NCBI GenBank assembly: GCA_002381125.1
Contig: DFUT01000005.1
Location: 1-32,525 of the forward strand
Reading direction: 5' to 3'
DNA from: Bacteroidales bacterium UBA4179
Lineage (GTDB): Bacteria; Bacteroidota; Bacteroidia; Bacteroidales; Dysgonomonadaceae
Length of the DNA: 32,525 nucleotides
Position numbers and translations under genes: made by a program
Part shown: piece after piece, positions 32,390 through 32,525 of the stretch
Position numbering within the stretch: position 1 is the stretch's first letter
Layout: each line of letters opens with the position of its first letter
Notes under the pieces: model-generated
Database searches by the model: none
What the model saw: the letters and a program-made list of their open reading frames with translations, nothing else
Told to the model about the DNA's origin: nothing

Positions 32390-32525
32390 TGGTATTTCAA
32401 AAGGTTTATCGTGTTGGCTAAAAAGTTTGAAACTCTCAAATAAAAAAAAGTAAGAGCCCAACAGGAACGAATATGCATTTTTAGGTCTGTGCAGGGGGAC
32501 TGAAAATAAAAGAGGAGACAAAAAA

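Noticed and set aside
32412..32463. TGTTGG/CCAACA hairpin after ackA as a terminator
   Set aside because: Long loop, weak pairing and no T run after it; only a possible structure.

Overview
This window is a chromosomal segment from a member of the Bacteroidota, most likely order Bacteroidales. I base this on three things seen together. Many genes are preceded by the Bacteroidetes-type -7 element TAnnTTTG, often with TTTG about 20 bases upstream. The IspG is the long (618 aa) form with an inserted domain, and NusB carries the long N-terminal extension usual in this phylum. The gene order nusB-yajC-ybbR-coaE is also typical. Genus cannot be fixed from the sequence alone. No rRNA, CRISPR array, plasmid or prophage module is present.

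Layout. 0.2-6.4 kb: dusB (tRNA dihydrouridine synthase) on +; a small unknown gene, a YciO/Sua5-family gene and fabI on -; a metallo-beta-lactamase-fold hydrolase and ispG on +; an OsmC-like gene on -. 6.4-9.1 kb is the accessory part: a 42-bp tandem repeat (three units), a solitary IS30-family end, a tRNA with anticodon CAU and its terminator, a LacI-type regulator, an internally deleted IS30 element, and the tail of an unidentified gene directly after the IS end. 9.1-11.5 kb: a lipoprotein GH3 beta-glucosidase (bglX-like). 11.6-17.5 kb (-): argS, then a translationally coupled pair made of an exported Ntn hydrolase and a giant FAD/Fe-S oxidoreductase. 17.6-21 kb (-): a small winged-helix protein and the operon nusB-yajC-ybbR-coaE. 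21-22.8 kb (+): rplY-pth-S4-domain protein. 22.7-28.9 kb: comB (-), kdsA-maf (+), a monofunctional aspartate kinase (+), hflX and mnmA (-). 29-32.4 kb (+): pta, a divergent 3-hydroxyacyl-CoA dehydrogenase homologue, and ackA.

How the genes work together. Most are housekeeping: tRNA modification and charging (dusB, yciO, mnmA, argS, the tRNA), ribosome and translation quality control (rplY, pth, S4 protein, hflX), isoprenoid, lipid and LPS precursors (ispG, fabI, kdsA), CoA synthesis (coaE), protein export and transcription (yajC, nusB), and the acetyl-phosphate/acetate pathway (pta-ackA), which points to fermentative acetate production. The LacI regulator and the beta-glucosidase sit on either side of the IS remnant and may once have formed one sugar-utilisation locus.

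I do not see a clear new multi-gene system. The strongest unusual signals are the 42-bp (14-codon) tandem repeats and solitary IS end beside the tRNA, a perfect 28-bp palindrome inside pth, a terminator-like structure in the comB leader, a 3-hydroxyacyl-CoA dehydrogenase homologue without the usual catalytic His between pta and ackA, and the coupled Ntn-hydrolase/oxidoreductase pair. All functional calls are from motif recognition by eye; no database search was run.
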